NCBI RefSeq assembly: GCF_020176955.2
Contig: NZ_JAIUCZ020000013.1
Location: 1-64,000, forward strand
From: Nocardia sp. alder85J
GTDB lineage: Bacteria > Actinomycetota > Actinomycetes > Mycobacteriales > Mycobacteriaceae
Direction of reading: 5' to 3'
Length of the DNA: 64,000 bases
How positions within the stretch are numbered: position 1 is the stretch's first letter; each line of letters begins with the position of its first letter. The position numbers and the translations under genes are program-made. Below, piece after piece: positions 63,568 through 64,000 of the stretch. The notes under the pieces are model-generated. The model had not been told where the DNA came from. It saw only the letters and a program-made list of their open reading frames with translations, and ran no database searches.

Positions 63568-63990
63568 GTGACCATTCTCGGAATCGGCTTGGACCTGGTG
63601 ACCATCTCGGAATTCACCGAACAGATCGAACGCACCGGAACCACGATGCTCCGGGAGAGTTTCACCGCCGGTGAGCGTCGCTACTGTGAGGGCCGGGCCA
63701 CCGATCGCTCCCGCAGCTACGCCGCCCGCTGGGCGGCCAAGGAGGCGGTGCTGAAGGCGTGGGCCTCGTCGCGTTTCGCTCGCAGCCCGCAGATCGGTGA
63801 CAATCCGTATCCGCTGATCGAGGTCGTCAACGACGCCTGGGGACGGCCCAGCATCAAATTGCACGGCCTCGCAGCCGAATTCCTGCCCCGGGTCCGGGTG
63901 CACCTGTCGCTGACCCACGACGGCGATACCGCCGCCGCGATGGTGGTGCTGGAGGATCCGGGCGAACTCGCCGACCTCATCGAGGGGTGA
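63568..63990 (+). CDS. acpS: Holo-[acyl-carrier-protein] synthase AcpS
   Basis: A 140-aa protein starting at GTG 63568 with GAGGAG upstream. The signature ILGIGLDLVTISEFTEQIER near the N-terminus holds the metal-binding Asp, and SYAARWAAKEAVLKAW holds the catalytic Glu and Lys region; HLSLTHDGDTAAAMVV is the C-terminal motif. It transfers 4'-phosphopantetheine to the ACP domain of FAS I, which lacks its own transferase. The fas-acpS order is conserved in mycolate-producing actinobacteria. Confidence 0.95.
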   Translation: MTILGIGLDLVTISEFTEQIERTGTTMLRESFTAGERRYCEGRATDRSRSYAARWAAKEAVLKAWASSRFARSPQIGDNPYPLIEVVNDAWGRPSIKLHGLAAEFLPRVRVHLSLTHDGDTAAAMVVLEDPGELADLIEG

Positions 63991-64000
63991 GCGGTCCGGT

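Overview
The window is GC-rich actinomycete DNA, most like Nocardia or a close mycolic-acid relative. The main reasons are a single-chain fatty acid synthase I of about 3,100 residues followed by acpS, frequent GTG/TTG starts, 4-bp gene overlaps and several XRE regulators with long C-terminal domains. Species cannot be named from the sequence alone.

1-15.3 kb: a complete type I-E CRISPR-Cas locus. Eight cas genes (cas3-cse1-cse2-cas7-cas5-cas6e-cas1-cas2) run leftward and, apart from cas3/cse1, overlap one another by one to a few bases. An array lies on each side and both are transcribed outward. The left array has 22 repeats and its leader overlaps the end of cas2. The right array has 19 repeats and is split by an IS21-family transposon that landed inside a spacer. 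Joining the flanks over a 9-bp target duplication restores a spacer of exactly 32 nt.

15.3-23 kb: accessory DNA. It holds an XRE/TPR-type regulator divergent from three small genes, a membrane protein translationally overlapping a pentapeptide-repeat protein, and a lower-GC block with an SGNH hydrolase and a frameshifted XRE regulator.

23-42 kb: a gene cluster that reads as one rightward operon once the insertions are removed: a tiny membrane protein, a 123-aa hypothetical, a nucleoside hydrolase, a 6-phosphogluconolactonase-like protein, a ROK kinase, a sugar-phosphate cyclase of the 2-epi-5-epi-valiolone synthase type, two medium-chain dehydrogenases, a DegT/StrS aminotransferase and a ribulose-phosphate 3-epimerase. 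A GNAT acetyltransferase and a Nudix hydrolase follow. The inferred product is a C7 (amino)cyclitol. The cluster is damaged: two IS elements sit at one CTAG site in the first gene, a 6-kb recombinase-in-trio element splits the nucleoside hydrolase, and several genes carry one-base frameshifts.

42-53.6 kb: an integrative or mobilisable island ending at a tRNA-Leu gene. It has two regulator pseudogenes, two paralogous AbrB-like/tyrosine-recombinase pairs, a MobF relaxase-helicase, a P-loop kinase and a DUF2637 (SpdB-like) membrane protein.

53.6-64 kb: core genome, with tRNA-Leu(UAG), fas with a palindrome-rich upstream region, and acpS, which supplies the phosphopantetheinyl transfer that the synthase itself lacks.
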